64,000 nucleotides of DNA from Mycobacterium sp. GTDB lineage: Bacteria; Actinomycetota; Actinomycetes; Mycobacteriales; Mycobacteriaceae. Both the position numbers and the translations under genes were made by a program. Of this stretch, positions 9,747-21,208 are shown piece after piece. The notes below the pieces were generated by a model that had not been told where the DNA came from, searched no databases, and was given only the letters and a program-made list of their open reading frames with translations. Location: positions 248,001-312,000 of the forward strand of contig NZ_JASBVP010000007.1 of assembly GCF_029961025.1 (NCBI RefSeq). The letters run 5' to 3'. Position 1 is the stretch's first letter. Each line of letters starts with the position of its first letter.

Positions 9747-12350
9747 TCAGCGACGCTTCAGCCGGATTTTCCACCAGACGATGCCGGTGTAGGCGACCGA
9801 CACCACCACCAGCATCGCCATGTCGAACAGCCAGGCGCTCGGCTTGTGCGCCCAGTGCTGGTCTTTGGGGCTGACCGGGCCCGGCACCAGTTTGTCGATG
9901 TTGATCGTGGATGCCGACGCCGCGTATCCCCAGCGCGCGGGCGTCAGCCACGACAGCTGGTCGAGCACCGTGCGGTCGGTCACCCAGATCATGCCGCCGG
10001 AGAACACCAGCTGCGACATGATCGACACCACCAGCAACGGCATGATCTGGTCTTGGGTTCGGGCGATGGCCGACAGGGCCATGCCGAGGATCGCCGAGGC
10101 CACGGCGGTCGCGGCGACCGTGACGAACAGCTCCAAGCGCACGCTCCCAAGCATTACGGCGTCGGTAGGCGGCGGGCCCCAGTAGGCCAGCGTGATGGTG
10201 GTGGCGATGGCCGCCTGGATGATCGCGAACACCGAGAACACCACGAGCTTGGCGGCCAGATACGCCGCGGTCGAGAGGCCGACGGCCTGTTCTCGCTGGA
10301 AGATGGGGCGTTCGCCGATGAGGTCGCGGATGGTCAGCGCGTTGCCCATGAAGACCGCGCCCACATTGAGCATCACCAGGATCTGCCCCGGCTGATCGGG
10401 ATTATCACTTATGGGGTTGGCGATTCCCAGTCCGGTTTTGCCGCGCACGGTCGCCGACAGCACGCCGATGAGGAACGGCAACAACGCCAGAAACACCGTA
10501 TATCCGCGGTCGGAGACGACCAACCGGATTTGGCGGCGCGCGATCGTGGAGAACTGGCGCAGCACGTCGGTGCGTACCGGCTCACCCAGATCCCTGGGCG
10601 CCGCGGTGGTCTGCACCGGTTCGCGGCGCCGCCCCTCCCGTTCCAGGAAGCGGCGGTTGGCCTCGTCCGGGTCGGCGCCCACTTTCGCGAAGATGTCCGC
10701 CCAGTTCCTGGTTCCCATAGCCGACTCGATCTGGTCGGGCGGGCCGAAGAACGCCGTTTTTCCGCCGGGTGCGATCAGCAGCAGCTGATCGCAGACATCG
10801 AGGTATGACACCGAGTGGGTGACCACCAGCACGACGCGGCCGGCGTCGGCGAGCTGGCGTAGCATCAGCATGACCTGGCGGTCCAGCGCGGGGTCCAGAC
10901 CGGTGGTCGGCTCGTCAAGAATCAGCAGCGACGGGCCGGTAAGCAGTTCCAGCGCCACCGAGGCCCGTTTGCGCTGGCCGCCGGAGAGTTTGTCGACCCG
11001 GGTATCGGCATGCTTGGTCAGCTCGAGCTCCTCGAGCACCTGGGCGACGGCCTGGGCGCGGTCGGCCTTGCTGGTGTCGGGTGGCAGGCGCAGCTCCGCG
11101 GCATACCCCAGCGCCTGGTTGACCGTCAGCTGGCGGTGCACCACGTCGTCCTGCGGGACCATGCCGATCCTGCTGCGCAATGAGGCGTATTCACGGTGGA
11201 CGTCATGGCCCTCGAAGGTGACCGTGCCGGAACTCGGGCGGGTGTACCCGGCGATCAGCCGGGAAAGCGTGGTCTTGCCGGCGCCGGATCCGCCGATGAT
11301 CGCGGTAAGGGTGCCGGGCCGGCAAGTCAGCGAGATGTGGTCGAGAAGTTGCTTTCCGTCGACGCTAAAACAGACCGAATTGACTTCGAGACCCCCGGTG
11401 CGCGCCGCGGCTTCGGTGCGCCGGACCAGGGTGCCATCGGTGAATACCAGGTCGACGTTGCCGATGGTGACCACGTCGCCCTCGTTCAAGATCGCCGACC
11501 CGACCCTGACCCCGTTGACGAACGTCCCGTTGACGCTGCGCGCGTCGCGGATCTCGGTGCCGAGCGGCGTGGGCACCAGGAACGCGTGATGACGTGAGGC
11601 CAACACATCCTGGATGACGATGTCGTTGTCGGTGGCGCGACCGATGGTCGCCGAGCCCGCCGGCTTCTGGGGTGCTGCGGCCCCGGGGCGCAGCGCCTGA
11701 ATCATCTTTGTCGCCAGGTTGGCCACTTCCGGTGGTTTTGCGGCGGCGGGTGCCATCTGGGTTCGTGGCTGATAGCTGGCGGGCGGCGCCGGAGGAGCTG
11801 CGCTGTGTGGTCGCCAGGTCCCCGGCGCCGGTTGTGGCGCGCCATAGGGTCCCCGCTGCCCGCCGCCGGTCGGATACATCGGCCGGGGTGGCGCCGGCGC
11901 AGCCGACGGCGGCGCGGTAGGACGCGGCCGCGGCGCCGGCGCCCAGGAACCACTGGTCGGGCGCACGGGCTGCGACGGCGCCGAGGGCGGTTGGACTATC
12001 CGCATGGTCGAGGTGAGCGGTGGCCGGCCCGCCATGCCCTGGTGCCGGCCGATCTCGAACGTGAGCCGCGGCCCGTCGGGGTTGCCGATGTTGATGCTCT
12101 GGCCGTCGTGGATGTCGACCACGGGCACCCGGTGACCGTTGACGAAGGTTCCATTCAGGGATCCGTTGTCGATCGCCAGCCACCTGCCCTGATCGAAGCG
12201 CAGCAACAGGTGCGCCCGGGAGACCAGCGGATGGGTGATGCGCACATCGGCGCGCAGGTCACGTCCGATCACCACGTCGTGGCCCGCCGCGAAGGTGCGT
12301 TGCGACCCGTCGTAGCGGACCGTCAACACCGGCGGGGATGGCTGGCTCAT
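9747..12350 (-). CDS. FHA-ABC exporter with two FHA domains (Rv1747-like, long-linker paralogue)
   Basis: 867 residues from ATG 12350, close to the 865 of Rv1747. Order: FHA-1 (about 5-100), a Pro/Ala-rich linker (about 105-230), FHA-2 (about 235-305), ABC ATPase (about 330-560; [31 protein letters not shown]) and a C-terminal membrane domain (about 620-867). The linker has several threonines and is where PknF-type phosphorylation would occur and recruit FHA domains, based on Rv1747. The domain order and long runs of identical sequence with the gene at 7363-9660 show a tandem duplication. An in-frame start ten codons upstream (12380) exists but falls in an imperfect DNA duplication that repeats the MSQP beginning, so 12350 is preferred. 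Confidence 0.9.
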   Translation of the reverse strand: MSQPSPPVLTVRYDGSQRTFAAGHDVVIGRDLRADVRITHPLVSRAHLLLRFDQGRWLAIDNGSLNGTFVNGHRVPVVDIHDGQSINIGNPDGPRLTFEIGRHQGMAGRPPLTSTMRIVQPPSAPSQPVRPTSGSWAPAPRPRPTAPPSAAPAPPRPMYPTGGGQRGPYGAPQPAPGTWRPHSAAPPAPPASYQPRTQMAPAAAKPPEVANLATKMIQALRPGAAAPQKPAGSATIGRATDNDIVIQDVLASRHHAFLVPTPLGTEIRDARSVNGTFVNGVRVGSAILNEGDVVTIGNVDLVFTDGTLVRRTEAAARTGGLEVNSVCFSVDGKQLLDHISLTCRPGTLTAIIGGSGAGKTTLSRLIAGYTRPSSGTVTFEGHDVHREYASLRSRIGMVPQDDVVHRQLTVNQALGYAAELRLPPDTSKADRAQAVAQVLEELELTKHADTRVDKLSGGQRKRASVALELLTGPSLLILDEPTTGLDPALDRQVMLMLRQLADAGRVVLVVTHSVSYLDVCDQLLLIAPGGKTAFFGPPDQIESAMGTRNWADIFAKVGADPDEANRRFLEREGRRREPVQTTAAPRDLGEPVRTDVLRQFSTIARRQIRLVVSDRGYTVFLALLPFLIGVLSATVRGKTGLGIANPISDNPDQPGQILVMLNVGAVFMGNALTIRDLIGERPIFQREQAVGLSTAAYLAAKLVVFSVFAIIQAAIATTITLAYWGPPPTDAVMLGSVRLELFVTVAATAVASAILGMALSAIARTQDQIMPLLVVSIMSQLVFSGGMIWVTDRTVLDQLSWLTPARWGYAASASTINIDKLVPGPVSPKDQHWAHKPSAWLFDMAMLVVVSVAYTGIVWWKIRLKRR

Positions 12351-12397
12351 TGCAGCACCAACTGTAGCGGGTTGGCTCACCGCACCGACTGTAGCGG
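12341..12397. repeat. Imperfect direct repeat over the start of the FHA-ABC gene
   Basis: 12341-12370 and 12371-12397 share GGCTCA..GCACC.ACTGTAGCGG. The two copies are adjacent, and each carries an MSQP-encoding start on the minus strand, which creates the alternative start at 12380. Confidence 0.6.
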
Positions 12398-12545
12398 TTT
12401 GCGGCCAAGCGGCCTACGAACGAACCGCGCCGCGTCACCTGAAACACTTCCGCGGCCACCGCGCATCCGCCCGGACCAGCAGATGCCCCACCGGCCGGCG
12501 TGGCCGGGCATGCCGCGCCGGACGGCGGATGTCAGACTGTCTGAC

Positions 12546-13391
12546 GTGACTGCTATCGCGCTGGACGGCAAGGTTACCCGCGATGAGATCTTTGCCGACC
12601 TGAAGCGGCGGGTGGCCGTCCTGACCGCAGCGGGCCGCACACCGGGGCTCGGCACCATCCTGGTTGGTGACGACCCCGGTTCACAGACCTACGTCCGTGG
12701 CAAGCACGCGGACTCGGCCAAGGTGGGCATCACCTCCATCCGCCGGGATCTGCCCGCCGACATCTCTCAAGTCAAACTGAACGAAACCATCGACGAGCTC
12801 AACGCCAACCCCGAGTGCACCGGCTACATCGTGCAGCTGCCGCTGCCGAGGCATCTCGACGAAAACGCGGCCCTGGAGCGCGTCGACCCGGCCAAGGACG
12901 TCGACGGTCTGCATCCGATGAACCTGGGCCGGTTGGTGCTCGGCGCCCCGGCGCTGTTGCCGTGCACGGCGCGCGGCATCGTGCATCTCTTACGCCGCTA
13001 CGGCATTGAGATCGCCGGAGCCCATGTGGTCATCATCGGCCGTGGCGTGACGGTCGGCCGCCCGTTGGGGCTGTTGCTCATCCTGCGTTCGCACAACGCC
13101 ACGGTGACGTTGTGCCACACCGGAACCTGCGATCTGCCCCGGTTGACCCGCCAGGGGGACATCGTCGTCGTGGCCGCGGGTGTGCCGCACCTGCTCACCG
13201 CCGAGATGGTGCGCCCCGGCGCCGCCGTCGTCGACGTCGGTGTCACCCGCACCGAGAACGGGTTGGTCGGCGATGTGCATCCCGACGTGTGGGAGGTCGC
13301 CGGTTACGTGTCGCCGAACCCCGGCGGCGTCGGCCCGCTCACCCGGGCGTTTCTGCTGACGAACGTCGTCGAGCTGGCGGAGCGGCAATGA
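12546..13391 (+). CDS. folD: Methylenetetrahydrofolate dehydrogenase / methenyl-THF cyclohydrolase FolD
   Basis: 281 residues, the same length as M. tuberculosis FolD (Rv3356c). Bifunctional enzyme interconverting 5,10-methylene-THF, 5,10-methenyl-THF and 10-formyl-THF, with NADP as usual cofactor. The catalytic [14 protein letters not shown] motif (Tyr49, Lys53), the VQLPLPRHL segment, [10 protein letters not shown] and the nucleotide-binding [11 protein letters not shown] are all present, as is PGGVGPLT near the C terminus. I chose GTG 12546, giving (M)[13 protein letters not shown]; upstream in-frame sequence is the antisense of the FHA-ABC gene. Its stop overlaps the next ATG as ATGA. Confidence 0.95.
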   Translation: MTAIALDGKVTRDEIFADLKRRVAVLTAAGRTPGLGTILVGDDPGSQTYVRGKHADSAKVGITSIRRDLPADISQVKLNETIDELNANPECTGYIVQLPLPRHLDENAALERVDPAKDVDGLHPMNLGRLVLGAPALLPCTARGIVHLLRRYGIEIAGAHVVIIGRGVTVGRPLGLLLILRSHNATVTLCHTGTCDLPRLTRQGDIVVVAAGVPHLLTAEMVRPGAAVVDVGVTRTENGLVGDVHPDVWEVAGYVSPNPGGVGPLTRAFLLTNVVELAERQ

Positions 13392-13669
13392 GTGCCCGCG
13401 AGACGATCCGGGCGCAGGCGCCGATCCTGCTGGTTGGGTTGATCTTCCTTGCGGGGTTCGGTTTGGTGGCGGCGAATTTCTGGCGTCGCGGGGCCTTGCT
13501 CATCGGCATCGGGGTGGGCGTGGCGGCGGCGCTGCGGCTGGTGTTATCCGATGAGCGGGCCGGCCTATTGGTGGTGCGCAGCAAGGCAATCGACTTCGTC
13601 ATGATGGCCGTGGTCGCGGCGGCGATGGTGTATATCGCCTCGACGATCGACCCGTTGGGGACGCGCTAG
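13388..13669 (+). CDS. Small DUF3017-type membrane protein (Rv3355c-like)
   Basis: 93 residues with three hydrophobic helices (about 11-30, 35-52, 66-84), a positively charged N terminus, and the conserved [17 protein letters not shown] loop between the second and third helices. This is the small integral membrane protein found after folD across actinobacteria; function unknown. Its ATG overlaps the folD stop (ATGA), so the two are co-translated. Its stop overlaps by four bases with the stop of the converging DUF732 gene. Confidence 0.85.
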   Translation: MSARETIRAQAPILLVGLIFLAGFGLVAANFWRRGALLIGIGVGVAAALRLVLSDERAGLLVVRSKAIDFVMMAVVAAAMVYIASTIDPLGTR

Positions 13670-14064
13670 GCACCCGGCAAGCCCGGCAACTGAGGAAAAT
13701 TGGGCATGTTGCCGTTGGCGATTGATGTCATCATCGACGGGCAGTACATCGATATCGCAAGGCTGGTAAACATTCCCGCCATGGCCGGTGACATCCCGGT
13801 GTTGCCGGTGATGCTCGACACCGCGGAGGCGAGCGTTCCGCCGGGCTGGGCCAGCATGGGACAGATCGACTGGCCAAGCGCCACCGTGCTTGCGGGGTCG
13901 CCGTAGTTGACACCGGCGTGGGTTAACGCGGCCAAAAATCCGTCGTCGACCGAGTCCGCCCGGGCCGGCGCAGCGGCCACCGCCGCTGCGGTGGCCGCTG
14001 CGCCGAGAGACATCGCCAGCGCGGGAATGACCATCGGCTTTCGGGCCGCGCGTTTCGCCGGCAT
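13666..14064 (-). CDS. Secreted DUF732 protein (Rv3354-like)
   Basis: 132 residues. A signal peptide is evident: KRAARK basic start, hydrophobic Ala-rich core (about 12-30) and an ARA-like cleavage site near 33-36. The mature domain has the DUF732 pattern FLAALTHAGVNYGDP...LGQSICPMLAQ with two cysteines (ICP and YCP) likely to form a disulphide, and ends in a short Pro/Gly-rich tail. DUF732 proteins are small secreted mycobacterial proteins of unknown function. About 156 nt lie between its start and the methyltransferase gene upstream. Confidence 0.85.
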   Translation of the reverse strand: MPAKRAARKPMVIPALAMSLGAAATAAAVAAAPARADSVDDGFLAALTHAGVNYGDPASTVALGQSICPMLAQPGGTLASAVSSITGNTGMSPAMAGMFTSLAISMYCPSMMTSIANGNMPNFPQLPGLPGA

Positions 14065-14220
14065 GTCGGCTCCTTACGTGTTCAAGATGCGCTGACAGCA
14101 CCCAAAAGGCTCTTCCACGACCATGATCGATCGCCGTCACACCGCCGACACGACGCGATAAAGACGGGGTAAAGATTACCGGGCGCTTAACTACCCGGTG
14201 CAAAAGGGGCGCCATGACCG

Positions 14221-14958
14221 CTATGAGGAGGCCAGCGTGGCCCGAACGCAGACCGTGACGTAGGGCAGCGCCAGACCGGTGGTGTTGGCCAGCGCCGGAT
14301 GAGTGGCCAGCAACTCGCGGACTCGCTCCAGGGTCTTGGCGCGCACCTCGGCCGGCGACGTGATGCAGTAGCTGCGCGAGGCGACCAGGTCGATCAATGC
14401 TTGTGGCGTCAGATAATTCGTCCACTCGACGTGATGGCGTTGCTGCTCGGCGAACGGCGGGGGCAGGGTCACTTTGTTGTGCACCGGGTCGCCGTCGCGG
14501 CCGATGATGCGACCCAGCTCGCGCACCCAGCCGAGCCGCTCGTCGCGCGTGTTCCACACCAGACCCAGCCGCCCGCCGGGCCGCAGCACCCGCGTCACTT
14601 CCGGAATTGCCCGGGCAGGATCGAACCAGTGCCACGCCTGGGCAACCAAGACAGCGTCAACGCTGTTGTCGGCCAGGGGAATCTCTTCCGCGGTGCCCAG
14701 CAATGCGGGCGTTTCGGGCAGCGAGCTGCGCAGCACGTCGAGCATCTCGGGGATCGGATCGACCGCCACCACGTGCAACCCGCGTTCGACCAGCCGGGCG
14801 GTCAGCTTTCCGGTCCCCGCGCCCAAGTCCAGCACGTCGCGAGCCCCCGCGGGCAGCAGCCAATCGATCGCTTCGGGCGGATAGGATGGCCGGCCCCGCT
14901 CGTAGGCGGCGGCCTCCGCGCCGAACGATAGCGAACGCTCGTGCCGTGAGCGGGTCAC
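14221..14958 (-). CDS. SAM-dependent class I methyltransferase (Rv3342-like)
   Basis: 245 residues. SAM-binding motif I is [12 protein letters not shown] (about 42-53), followed by an acidic [11 protein letters not shown] (motif II) and the [16 protein letters not shown] post-motif typical of the methyltransf_11/25 group. Substrate unknown. It is the third gene of metY-metX-methyltransferase. The GTG at 14958 overlaps the metX stop as GTGA and gives (M)[12 protein letters not shown]; a TTG two codons upstream is possible. Its position in the operon suggests coupling to methionine/SAM supply, and it would be silenced with metY by the SAM-IV riboswitch if the transcript is continuous. Confidence 0.87.
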   Translation of the reverse strand: MTRSRHERSLSFGAEAAAYERGRPSYPPEAIDWLLPAGARDVLDLGAGTGKLTARLVERGLHVVAVDPIPEMLDVLRSSLPETPALLGTAEEIPLADNSVDAVLVAQAWHWFDPARAIPEVTRVLRPGGRLGLVWNTRDERLGWVRELGRIIGRDGDPVHNKVTLPPPFAEQQRHHVEWTNYLTPQALIDLVASRSYCITSPAEVRAKTLERVRELLATHPALANTTGLALPYVTVCVRATLASS

Positions 14959-16106
14959 CGCCAATGCACGCCTTCGGCCGGGGCGGATTCGAGAGCCAAC
15001 TCCAGGGTTTGCCGGATCAGCTCGCCAACGGCCTGCCTCTCCAGCAGAAACCCGTCGTGCCCGTAGATCGAGTCAACAACCTTCAGTTCGGCGCAGCCCG
15101 GCAGCAGGTCCGCCAACTCCTCTTGCAGGCGCAACGGGTAGAGCCGGTCGGAGGTGATGCCCGCGACGACCACCGGCACCGGGCAACCGCTCAGCGCCGC
15201 AGCCACACCGCCCCGTCCACGGCCGACGTCGTGGCTGTTCAGTGCCTCTGTCAACACCACATAGGTCCCAGCGTCAAAGCGCGACACCAGTTTTCGGCCC
15301 TGGTGTTCCAGATAGCTTTGCACCGCGTAGCGCCCGCCGGTTACCGGATCTGCGTCGTCCTGGGGGTCGTTGGCGAATCGGATGTCCAGGTCCAGCTCGC
15401 CACGGTAGGTCAGGTGCGCGAAGCGGCGGGCGATCTGAAGTCCGGTGTCAGGCGTGCGCCCGGTGCCGTGGTAATCACCGCCCTGCCAGTTCGGGTCGGC
15501 CTTGATGGCCGCGATCTGGGTTGTCTGGGTTCCGATCTGATCGGCGGTGGCACGTGCCCCCACCGCCAGCAGCAACCCGGAGCGGACCCGGTCAGGATGG
15601 CTGACGATCCATTCCAGTGCTCGCGCACCGCCCATCGACCCGCCGACCACCGCGGCCACCTCGGTGATGCCCAGGGCGGCCAGGGCAGCGACATCGGCCG
15701 CCACCTGGTCGCGCACCGTAATTCTGGGGAACCGTGAGCCCCATGGCTTTCCGTCACGCGCTAGTGAGCTGGGCCCGGTCGAGCCGCGGCAACCACCCAG
15801 CACGTTGGTGGCCACCGCACACCAGCGGGTGGTGTCGATTGGCGCGCCCGGCCCGGCCACACCGTCCCACCAGCCCGGTGTCGGATGCCCCGGGCCAGCG
15901 GGCCCGGTGATGTGTGAATCACCGGTGAGCGCATGCAGGACCACGACCACGTTGTCGCGGGTCGGTGACAGCTCGCCCCAGCGCTGCACGGCGATACAGA
16001 CGTCGTCGATCACCGCTCCGCTTTCCAGCCTCAGCGAGCCGATGTCGATCAAGCCCACTTCGCCTTCGGCGGGCAGTGTCTGTATCGGCACGTCGGAGAT
16101 CGTCAT
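14955..16106 (-). CDS. metX: Homoserine O-acetyltransferase
   Basis: 383 residues of the alpha/beta-hydrolase MetX family (M. tuberculosis metA, Rv3341). Nucleophile elbow GGSMGG with Ser157, Asp320 in SDRLYPL and His350 in YGHDGF form the acyl-enzyme triad. The [10 protein letters not shown] oxyanion segment and the [15 protein letters not shown] region (about 100-114) are typical. It acetylates L-homoserine from acetyl-CoA, supplying the substrate of MetY. ATG 16106 is preceded by a good GAGGAG-like site and lies 10 nt after the metY stop; the 3' end overlaps the methyltransferase start. Confidence 0.95.
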   Translation of the reverse strand: MTISDVPIQTLPAEGEVGLIDIGSLRLESGAVIDDVCIAVQRWGELSPTRDNVVVVLHALTGDSHITGPAGPGHPTPGWWDGVAGPGAPIDTTRWCAVATNVLGGCRGSTGPSSLARDGKPWGSRFPRITVRDQVAADVAALAALGITEVAAVVGGSMGGARALEWIVSHPDRVRSGLLLAVGARATADQIGTQTTQIAAIKADPNWQGGDYHGTGRTPDTGLQIARRFAHLTYRGELDLDIRFANDPQDDADPVTGGRYAVQSYLEHQGRKLVSRFDAGTYVVLTEALNSHDVGRGRGGVAAALSGCPVPVVVAGITSDRLYPLRLQEELADLLPGCAELKVVDSIYGHDGFLLERQAVGELIRQTLELALESAPAEGVHWR

Positions 16107-16116
16107 CTCAGACTCC

Positions 16117-17475
16117 TCAAAAGGCAGCCACGGACTGCGGATCGGTGGTGGTTCCGCGGTGTGCTCGCGCGGCCGCGAAGCCGAGCTCTAGATCGGTGAG
16201 AATGTCGTCGATGCCCTCGAGGCCGACCGCCAGCCGCACCAGCCCCGGGCTCACCCCGGTGGACAGCTGCTCCTCGGGGGTGAGCTGGGAGTGGGTGGTC
16301 GAGGCCGGATGGATCACCAGCGAGCGCACGTCACCGATGTTGGCGACATGGCTGTGCAGCTTCAGCGCGTTGACGAACGCCTTGCCCGCCTCTACCCCAC
16401 CCGCCAATTCGAACGACAGCACCGCTCCGGTTCCTTTGGGCGCCAGTTTTTTTGCACGCTCAAACCAGGGTGATCCGGGCAGCCCTGCGTAGTTGACCGA
16501 GAGGACGTCCTCGTGACCGGCGAGGAACTCGGCCACCCGCTGCGCATTGGCAACGTGCCTCTCCATCCGAAGACTCAACGTTTCCAGGCCCTGGGCCACC
16601 AGAAACGCGTTGAACGGCGAAGCCGCCGAGCCATAATCACGCAGCAGCTGCACGCGGGCCTTGATCGCGAACGCCGGCGGACCCAGCTCGGCGTATACCA
16701 CGCCGTGATAGCTGGGATCGGGTGTGGTGAATCCGGGGAAGCGTCCGCTCGTCCAATCGAAGGTGCCGCCGTCGACGATTACCCCCGCGATCGCCGCGCC
16801 GTGCCCGCCCAGGTACTTGGTAGCGGAGTGCACCACGATGTCGGCGCCGTGGGCGATCGGCTGTATCAGATAGGGGGTGGCAATGGTGTTGTCGACGATC
16901 AGTGGTACGCCGTTTTCGTGGGCGACCGCCGACACGCCTGGGATGTCGAGAATGTCGATCTGGGGATTGGAGATGGTTTCGCCGAAGAACGCCCTGGTGT
17001 TCGGTCGGACCGCGGCCCGCCACGAGTCCGGGTCGTCGGGATCATCGACGAAGCTGACGTCGACGCCGAGCTTGGGCAGCGAGTAGTGAAACAGGTTGTA
17101 GGTGCCGCCGTAGAGCCGCGGGCTGGACACAATGTGGTCGCCGGCGCCGGCAAGGTTCAGTATCGCGAATGTCTCCGCGGCCTGCCCCGACGCCAGGAAC
17201 AGCGCCGCCGCACCGCCTTCCAGCGCGGCGATGCGCTGTTCGACGACCTCGGTGGTCGGGTTGCCGATCCGGGTGTAGATGTTGCCCGGGATCTCCAAAC
17301 CGAACAGGGCCGCGGCGTGGGCGGTGTCGTCGAAGGTGTAGGAGGTGGTCTGGTAGATCGGCAGGGCACGCGCGTTGGTAACCGGATCCGGTCGTTGGCC
17401 GACGTGGATCTGTTTCGTCTCAAACGACCAGTGCGCGGTCGGGTCGCTGTCGCCGGTGTCGTTGTGCGAGCTCAT
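16117..17475 (-). CDS. metY: O-acetylhomoserine sulfhydrylase (PLP enzyme)
   Basis: 452 residues; called metC in M. tuberculosis (Rv3340). Cys/Met-metabolism PLP family: [13 protein letters not shown] near 67-79, SGQAAET near 96-102, and the Schiff-base Lys220 in [11 protein letters not shown]. It converts O-acetylhomoserine plus sulfide to homocysteine and acetate. It is the first gene of the metY-metX-methyltransferase operon. About 180 nt upstream of its ATG, on the same strand, lies a SAM-IV riboswitch, so expression should fall when SAM is abundant. Confidence 0.94.
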   Translation of the reverse strand: MSSHNDTGDSDPTAHWSFETKQIHVGQRPDPVTNARALPIYQTTSYTFDDTAHAAALFGLEIPGNIYTRIGNPTTEVVEQRIAALEGGAAALFLASGQAAETFAILNLAGAGDHIVSSPRLYGGTYNLFHYSLPKLGVDVSFVDDPDDPDSWRAAVRPNTRAFFGETISNPQIDILDIPGVSAVAHENGVPLIVDNTIATPYLIQPIAHGADIVVHSATKYLGGHGAAIAGVIVDGGTFDWTSGRFPGFTTPDPSYHGVVYAELGPPAFAIKARVQLLRDYGSAASPFNAFLVAQGLETLSLRMERHVANAQRVAEFLAGHEDVLSVNYAGLPGSPWFERAKKLAPKGTGAVLSFELAGGVEAGKAFVNALKLHSHVANIGDVRSLVIHPASTTHSQLTPEEQLSTGVSPGLVRLAVGLEGIDDILTDLELGFAAARAHRGTTTDPQSVAAF

Positions 17476-17653
17476 CTGGGGTGCTTTCTGCTAGGGGTTC
17501 GGATGGGTGGGTCTCGCGCCCGCAATCATCTATGACGCCATCGGTGATGACGTCAGTCGGCGGCCATCGGCTCAATGACAACGACGCATAGCGGGCCAAC
17601 CCACATAGGCGCGCATCAGGTTTCCCTGTCTACTCGGGGGGCCCGTCATGGCG

Positions 17654-17773
17654 GACCCGCGCTTGCCGCGTAGCCGGTGGTGGCTACTCAACCTGGTCAT
17701 CACCCGGGGCACCCCACCGCGGTTGGAGGGTTGCCGGCCAGCAAGCCGGGGCTTGGCGCTGGCGCTCATGACC
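17654..17773 (-). ncRNA. SAM-IV riboswitch controlling metY
   Basis: Reading the minus strand from 17773, the 5' end GGTCATGAGCGCC pairs with GGTGATGACC about 70 nt later, closing P1. Inside are AAGCCCCGGCTTGCTGG, CCGGCAACCCTCC and GCGGTGGGGTGCCCCGGG, the SAM-I-like core. After P1 come AGGTTGAGTAGCC, a hairpin GTAGCC/GGCTAC, and GCGGCAAGCGCGGGTC, the SAM-IV-specific 3' pseudoknot elements. This agrees closely with the SAM-IV class known from mycobacteria upstream of this gene. The remaining 178 nt to the metY ATG would be the expression platform; I did not identify a clear terminator there. Confidence 0.92.
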
Positions 17774-17976
17774 GAGAGAAAGGTTATCGCATGACCCCGA
17801 CCCGGCGCCACCGGGGGCGAAAGCTACCCGTCAGTAGCCCACAGAGCGCTGCGCTCGACTGTGGACGGTCAAATCGCTCCTTGTAGTCTGGCCTGGGAGT
17901 GGCCGATTGCGACGGGCTACCCGGCCGGCCACAACCGCTCACCAGGCGATCGTCGCGTAGGAGGACTGGGGTTCAC

Positions 17977-19203
17977 ATGTCCAGCGGATCCAAGATCAAA
18001 GTCGAAGGCACGGTAGTAGAGCTTGATGGCGACGAGATGACTCGTGTCATCTGGAAGCTCATCAAAGATATGCTGATTTTTCCGCACCTGGACATCACTC
18101 TCGAGTACTACGACCTGGGCATCGAGCATCGCGACGCCACCGATGACCAGGTGACGATCGACGCGGCGTATGCGATCAAAAAGCACGGCGTCGGCGTCAA
18201 ATGCGCGACCATTACTCCTGACGAGGCACGGGTCAAGGAATTCAACCTGAAGAAGATGTGGCTCTCGCCCAACGGGACGATCCGGAATATATTGGGCGGT
18301 ACAATTTTTCGCGAGCCGATCATAATCTCGAATGTCCCGCGACTGGTGCCCCACTGGACCAAGCCGATCGTCATCGGCCGCCATGCCTTTGGCGATCAGT
18401 ACCGGGCGACCAACTTCAAGGTCGACCGGCCGGGCACCGTCACCCTGACCTTCGTTCCCGAGGACGGCGGTGAGCCGATCGTGCATGAGATGGTGCGCAT
18501 CCCCGAGGACGGTGGTGTGGTGATGGGGATGTACAACTTCAAAAAATCCATCCAGGATTTCGCCCGGGCGTCATTCGCCTACGCGCTGCAAGAGCACTAT
18601 CCGGTGTATCTATCGACGAAAAACACCATCCTCAAGGCCTATGACGGCATGTTCAAAGACGAGTTTCAGCGCATCTACGACGAGGAGTTCAAAGACGAGT
18701 TCGAAGCGGCCGGGCTGACCTATGAACACCGGCTGATCGATGACATGGTGGCGGCCTGCCTCAAGTGGGAGGGCGGCTACGTGTGGGCGTGCAAAAACTA
18801 CGACGGCGACGTGCAATCCGATACCGTGGCCCAAGGCTATGGGTCGCTGGGGTTGATGACGTCGGTGTTGATGACGGCGGACGGCAAAACGGTCGAGGCC
18901 GAAGCCGCTCACGGCACGGTCACCCGGCATTTTCGCCAATACCAGCAAGGCAAGCCCACCTCGACCAACCCGATTGCCTCGATTTTCGCCTGGACCCGCG
19001 GATTGCAGCACCGCGGCAAGCTGGACGGCACCCCCGAGGTGATCGACTTCGCCCGGAAGTTGGAGGAGGTCGTGATCGGCACGGTCGAGGAGGGGCAGAT
19101 GACCAAGGATCTGGCCGTGCTCATCGGTCCGGAGCAGGGCTGGCTGAACACCGAGGAGTTCCTCGGTGCAATCGCCGACAATTTGAAAAAGGCGCTCGGC
19201 TAG
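17977..19203 (+). CDS. icd1: NADP-dependent isocitrate dehydrogenase (homodimeric, eukaryotic type)
   Basis: 408 residues. It catalyses oxidative decarboxylation of isocitrate to 2-oxoglutarate in the TCA cycle. The substrate-binding loop SPNGTIRN (about 94-101), [15 protein letters not shown] and the C-terminal [14 protein letters not shown] (adenosine/NADP region) with [12 protein letters not shown] identify the eukaryotic-like Icd1 rather than the monomeric Icd2. ATG 17977 has an AGGAGG site at 17959-17964. In-frame upstream sequence from 17899 is leader. It starts divergently from the metY riboswitch, so the roughly 500-nt gap holds two opposing 5' regions. It converges with the hydrolase (seven-base gap). 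Confidence 0.95.
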   Translation: MSSGSKIKVEGTVVELDGDEMTRVIWKLIKDMLIFPHLDITLEYYDLGIEHRDATDDQVTIDAAYAIKKHGVGVKCATITPDEARVKEFNLKKMWLSPNGTIRNILGGTIFREPIIISNVPRLVPHWTKPIVIGRHAFGDQYRATNFKVDRPGTVTLTFVPEDGGEPIVHEMVRIPEDGGVVMGMYNFKKSIQDFARASFAYALQEHYPVYLSTKNTILKAYDGMFKDEFQRIYDEEFKDEFEAAGLTYEHRLIDDMVAACLKWEGGYVWACKNYDGDVQSDTVAQGYGSLGLMTSVLMTADGKTVEAEAAHGTVTRHFRQYQQGKPTSTNPIASIFAWTRGLQHRGKLDGTPEVIDFARKLEEVVIGTVEEGQMTKDLAVLIGPEQGWLNTEEFLGAIADNLKKALG

Positions 19204-19210
19204 CGCACCG

Positions 19211-20062
19211 CTAGCCCGCCGAGGGTGCCACCGTTTGGATCGGCCGACTGTGCTGGTCGAGAAAGTCGGCGATGACCTCTGTGATCCGCTTCGGCGCCTC
19301 GAACATCGGGATGTGCCCGAGACCGTCCAGGGTGATCACCAAGGTTGTGTCCGGCAAGTGGTCGGTGAAATGCGCACCAAATCTGCGCGGAGGCACCACC
19401 CGATCCCTTTCGCACAACACCAGTTGGGTGGGGACGGCGGTAGCGGCCAGGTCGATCAGCCCGGGCAGCAGCAACGATTTGACGAGCAGCTGGAAGTAGG
19501 CCGGGCAATGCGCGAGGTCGTCGATGATGGCGCTGAGTTCGCGCTCGCTGACCCCCTCCGGGGATCCGCTGATCGGCAGCGTCCCTATTCGCCGGCTCCA
19601 CGGCAGAAGCAGCATGCGCGGACCCAGCCAGCGCGCCAGCAGCCACACCGGCAGGCCCCCAGCGAATTTGCCGATCACCTCGAACTTCGTTAAACTCCAG
19701 CGCTTCCAGCCGCCTGCGGGCGCGATCGCCGTGACGGTCCGCGCCCGTCCGCGGCTCTCCAGTTCGAACGCCACCCACCCGCCGAGCGAGTTGCCGACGA
19801 TGTGTACGGTGTTCCAGCCCAGGTCATCGAGCTGGCGCTCGACGTGGTCGGCCAGCACCGCGGAACTGAGGAATCGTGTTTGCGGGGCCGGGCCACCATG
19901 GTGGCCGGCCATCGTCGGCGCGTACACCTCATAGCGGCCGGTGTCGGCCAACCGCTGTGCGACGGTCTCCCATACCGTCTGCGACATCAAAAACGGGTGC
20001 AGCAGCAGGACCGGTTCGCCGGTTCCCAGGTGGATCGGCGCGCGGCTCATGGTCCGGGGCAT
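19211..20062 (-). CDS. Alpha/beta-hydrolase fold protein
   Basis: 283 residues. Nucleophile elbow GNSLGG (Ser about 91), acid residue in LVLCERDRVVPP, and His in GLGHIPMFEAP complete a hydrolase triad; LHPFLMSQTVWETV near the N terminus forms the oxyanion region. The substrate cannot be told. In M. tuberculosis the matching locus is divided into two annotated pieces (Rv3338 and Rv3337), while here the frame is continuous. ATG 20062 is used; an internal ATG at 20050 (MSRAPIHLG) and one at 20098 are alternatives. Confidence 0.83.
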   Translation of the reverse strand: MPRTMSRAPIHLGTGEPVLLLHPFLMSQTVWETVAQRLADTGRYEVYAPTMAGHHGGPAPQTRFLSSAVLADHVERQLDDLGWNTVHIVGNSLGGWVAFELESRGRARTVTAIAPAGGWKRWSLTKFEVIGKFAGGLPVWLLARWLGPRMLLLPWSRRIGTLPISGSPEGVSERELSAIIDDLAHCPAYFQLLVKSLLLPGLIDLAATAVPTQLVLCERDRVVPPRRFGAHFTDHLPDTTLVITLDGLGHIPMFEAPKRITEVIADFLDQHSRPIQTVAPSAG

Positions 20063-20159
20063 GACGCCGACATTAGGGTGATACCGCCGGTACCGCAAGC
20101 CGTGAGCGCGGGTGTCGCGTCACCGGGTGGTCGCAGAGCACCGCCCGGAACCAACGTGA

Positions 20160-21194
<1,035 letters not shown>

Positions 21195-21208
21195 GACCCG
21201 GGTTCGCC

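Noticed and set aside
8437..9792. 451-codon plus-strand frame and similar long antisense frames (for example 829-1536 minus, 36014-36928 plus)
   Set aside because: They lie opposite well-supported genes, show no family features and follow from high third-position G+C.
12381..12545. Riboswitch before folD
   Set aside because: I looked for a pfl/ZTP-type motif and saw none of its conserved core.
17572..17811. 79-codon minus-strand frame upstream of metY
   Set aside because: It overlaps the SAM-IV riboswitch, which explains its conservation better.
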